Positions 13,585 to 14,869 of a stretch of DNA of 14,869 nucleotides are shown here, in pieces (positions within the stretch are counted from its first letter, which is position 1; the number at the start of each line of letters is the position of its first letter). The stretch comes from Thalassiosira profunda (Eukaryota; Bacillariophyta; Thalassiosirophyceae; Thalassiosirales; Thalassiosiraceae). Location: contig JALLAP010000635.1 in the NCBI GenBank assembly GCA_036939355.1, forward strand, positions 1 through 14,869. Direction: 5' to 3'. The translations under genes were made by a program, and so were the position numbers. Under the pieces are notes generated by a model. That model worked only from the letters and a program-made list of their open reading frames with translations, searched no databases and was not told where the DNA came from.

Positions 13585-14869
13585 TCAAAACGCGCCGTGC
13601 TGGCTCAGCCGCTCCACCTCCGTCGCCAGCTCGCGCGACCGCTCCTTCTCCGCGTCCAGCAACTCCGACGCCTTGATGAGCGAGTCCTCCAAATCCTCGA
13701 CCTCGTCCTCGAGTTCCTTCGTCTTCCCCGCGGCTGCGGCCCGCTCGTCCTGGAGCAGCCGCGTCAGGCGCGATATCTCGGCGTCCTTCGCCTGGGCCTC
13801 TGTAACCGTCCATCCCCCGGGCGGGAGGGGGAACATCTCGCGCAATTCGCCGGCGTGGCGGTTGAGCCAGCGGTAACCCCCGAGGAAGGTTGCATCGTCG
13901 ATCCCGGCATCGCCTTTCACGGAGAACAGTTGCGGGAAATGCCCCTTGATGTGGCTGATGGCGAAGAGCGTCTCGCGGCTCTTCGATCCCTCCGTCCCGT
14001 CGATGACCTCGTGCGGGATGCGAAAGTCGTTCAGCAAGCGGAGGGCGTTACCGATGTCGGACCGTTGATTGACCTCGGCCACNGTGCGGGATGCGAAAGT
14101 CGTTCAGCAAGCGGAGGGCGTTACCGATGTCGGACCGTTGATTGACCTCGGCCACGCCGTCGGAGACGAGCACAACGAGGCGGGTCCTGTTGGCTTCCTC
14201 GAACACTGCTCGCTCTGCTGCCTCATCGGCTCTTCGGGCTGCCTCAGCCGCTTCCTCTTCCCTGATTGCCTCTGCCTCCGCCCGCCGGGCCGCCTCCTTC
14301 GCCGCCTGCAGTTCCGCCGCCACCGCGGCCGCCCTTGCCGCCGCCTCGGACGCCGCCCTCGCCTCGGCTTCCGTCGTTGCCCGGTCGGCCGTGGCCCTGG
14401 CCGCCAAATTGGCCTCCTTTGCGGCCCTTTGTGCCTGTTCCTCGGCCTCGTACGCTATTCGCATCATGCGCTTGCACTTGGCCAGCTCCTTCTCCTTCCG
14501 CTCCAGGACCTGCATACAATCCTCCAAAATGACCTGTCGTTTTTGGTTGTCGGCCTCGGCGGCCGCGGCCCGCTCCTCGCATTCGCTCAGAGCGGTCGCC
14601 AGCTCGTCGCACCGGTACGCCAAGTTCTCCGCCTCGCGCTTCCAGTGTCCTTCCTGCGAAAGCTGTCGCATCTCGGCCTCCATTTCGGCAATGGCCGCGG
14701 AGGCTTCTCCGGGGTCTTCTCCGTGGTCTGCCGATATGTCACGCGATTCTCCGTCGGCATACCTCCCCGAGTGGCTCCCGTTCAAACCTCCGTCGGCCTC
14801 CTCGCTTGCATCCCCGCCAGCAAAGTCCTCGAACTCCCGCTCGATCTCCCGTTCCAGCCTCGCAAACTC
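13585..14869 (-). CDS. Alanine-rich coiled-coil protein with SH3BGR/glutaredoxin-like thioredoxin fold (5' incomplete)
   Basis: The frame is open from the window edge (EFARLEREIEREFEDFAGGD) and has no ATG in view near it, so the start lies outside. If the duplicated 72 bp around the N at 14083 is counted once, 403 residues are visible, ending LSQHGAF at TGA 13585-13587. A long coiled coil (~45-225) becomes very Ala/Glu/Arg rich (EAEARAASEAAARAAAVAAE). Then LVVLVSDGVAEVNQRSDIGN, RIPHEVIDG, HFPQLF (cis-Pro position) and FLGGYRWLNRHAGEL (~227-320) form a thioredoxin-like domain of the SH3-binding glutamic-rich/glutaredoxin-like type. A second coiled coil (~335-400; KTKELEDEVEDLEDSLIKAS) ends the protein. 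No CxxC motif is present, so redox catalysis is unlikely and a binding or scaffold role is more probable. Confidence 0.7.
14011..14155. repeat. Exact 72-bp duplication flanking a single N (assembly artefact)
   Basis: 14011-14082 and 14084-14155 are identical and separated only by N at 14083. Both encode the same part of the thioredoxin-like domain. The duplicate plus N breaks the frame; counting it once restores one continuous frame. This is the signature of an unmerged contig overlap. Confidence 0.9.

Noticed and set aside
14011..14155. True internal duplication of the thioredoxin-like domain
   Set aside because: The repeat is exact, has a single N at the joint and breaks the frame; an unmerged contig overlap explains it better.
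14266..14532. Proline-rich plus-strand frame
   Set aside because: It is the antisense shadow of the Ala/Glu/Arg-rich coiled coil.
1..14869. tRNA, rRNA, CRISPR array or bacterial operon signals
   Set aside because: No cloverleaf-type GTTCGANNCC arm with a matching acceptor, no rRNA-like conserved stretch and no spaced short repeats were seen; introns and layout indicate eukaryotic DNA.

Overview
This looks like nuclear DNA of a eukaryote with compact genes. Several genes have short GT-AG introns (65-74 bp), and intergenic spaces are a few hundred bases. Coding GC is fairly high. My best guess is a stramenopile alga or relative: the secreted protein at 8900-9598 carries the 'YFPDW..nnGC..dgdAP.wM...ECC..yFGWN' cysteine domain that I associate with diatoms and related protists. 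That placement is inference, not something the window proves. Two single N positions (10045 and 14083) mark assembly joins. The second is flanked by an exact 72-bp duplication that is almost certainly an unmerged contig overlap.

Left part (1-3145, minus strand): two tandem paralogues of an unrecognised small charged/coiled-coil protein. Copy A is 863-1686 with three exons and copy B is 2439-3145 with two. They share a core motif (PERKRF..D.MG...C...LAE, a conserved phase-2 intron, then KEM..ASIARRANRK). Around them lie diverged duplications: a repeated 3' end with a duplicated terminal exon (574-634), a four-copy intron-derived motif, and a repeat between the two genes.

Middle (3146-6661): a 1249-bp element at 3428-4676 has CAGAGG...CCTCTG terminal inverted repeats and an exact 8-bp target-site duplication, the signature of a non-autonomous hAT-type DNA transposon. 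It splits what was a roughly 324-bp divergent promoter between copy B (minus) and an intronless orphan gene of 644 aa (plus, 4727-6661), and ends 50 bp before the orphan's ATG. A strong hairpin follows the orphan's stop codon.

Right part (6662-14869): a Gfo/Idh/MocA oxidoreductase of the dihydrodiol dehydrogenase type (minus) is divergent from the secreted cysteine-domain protein (plus). That protein converges on a GNAT acetyltransferase apparently fused to a PUB (Cdc48/p97-binding) domain (minus, broken at the N). Next come an unrecognised two-exon coiled-coil gene (plus) with an apparent one-base frame break, a degraded HSP90 C-terminal fragment (minus, pseudogene), and a 5'-incomplete gene for an alanine-rich coiled-coil protein with an SH3BGR/glutaredoxin-like thioredoxin fold (minus, runs off the window). 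The genes do not form a pathway; the layout is that of ordinary compact protist chromatin with local duplication and transposon activity.
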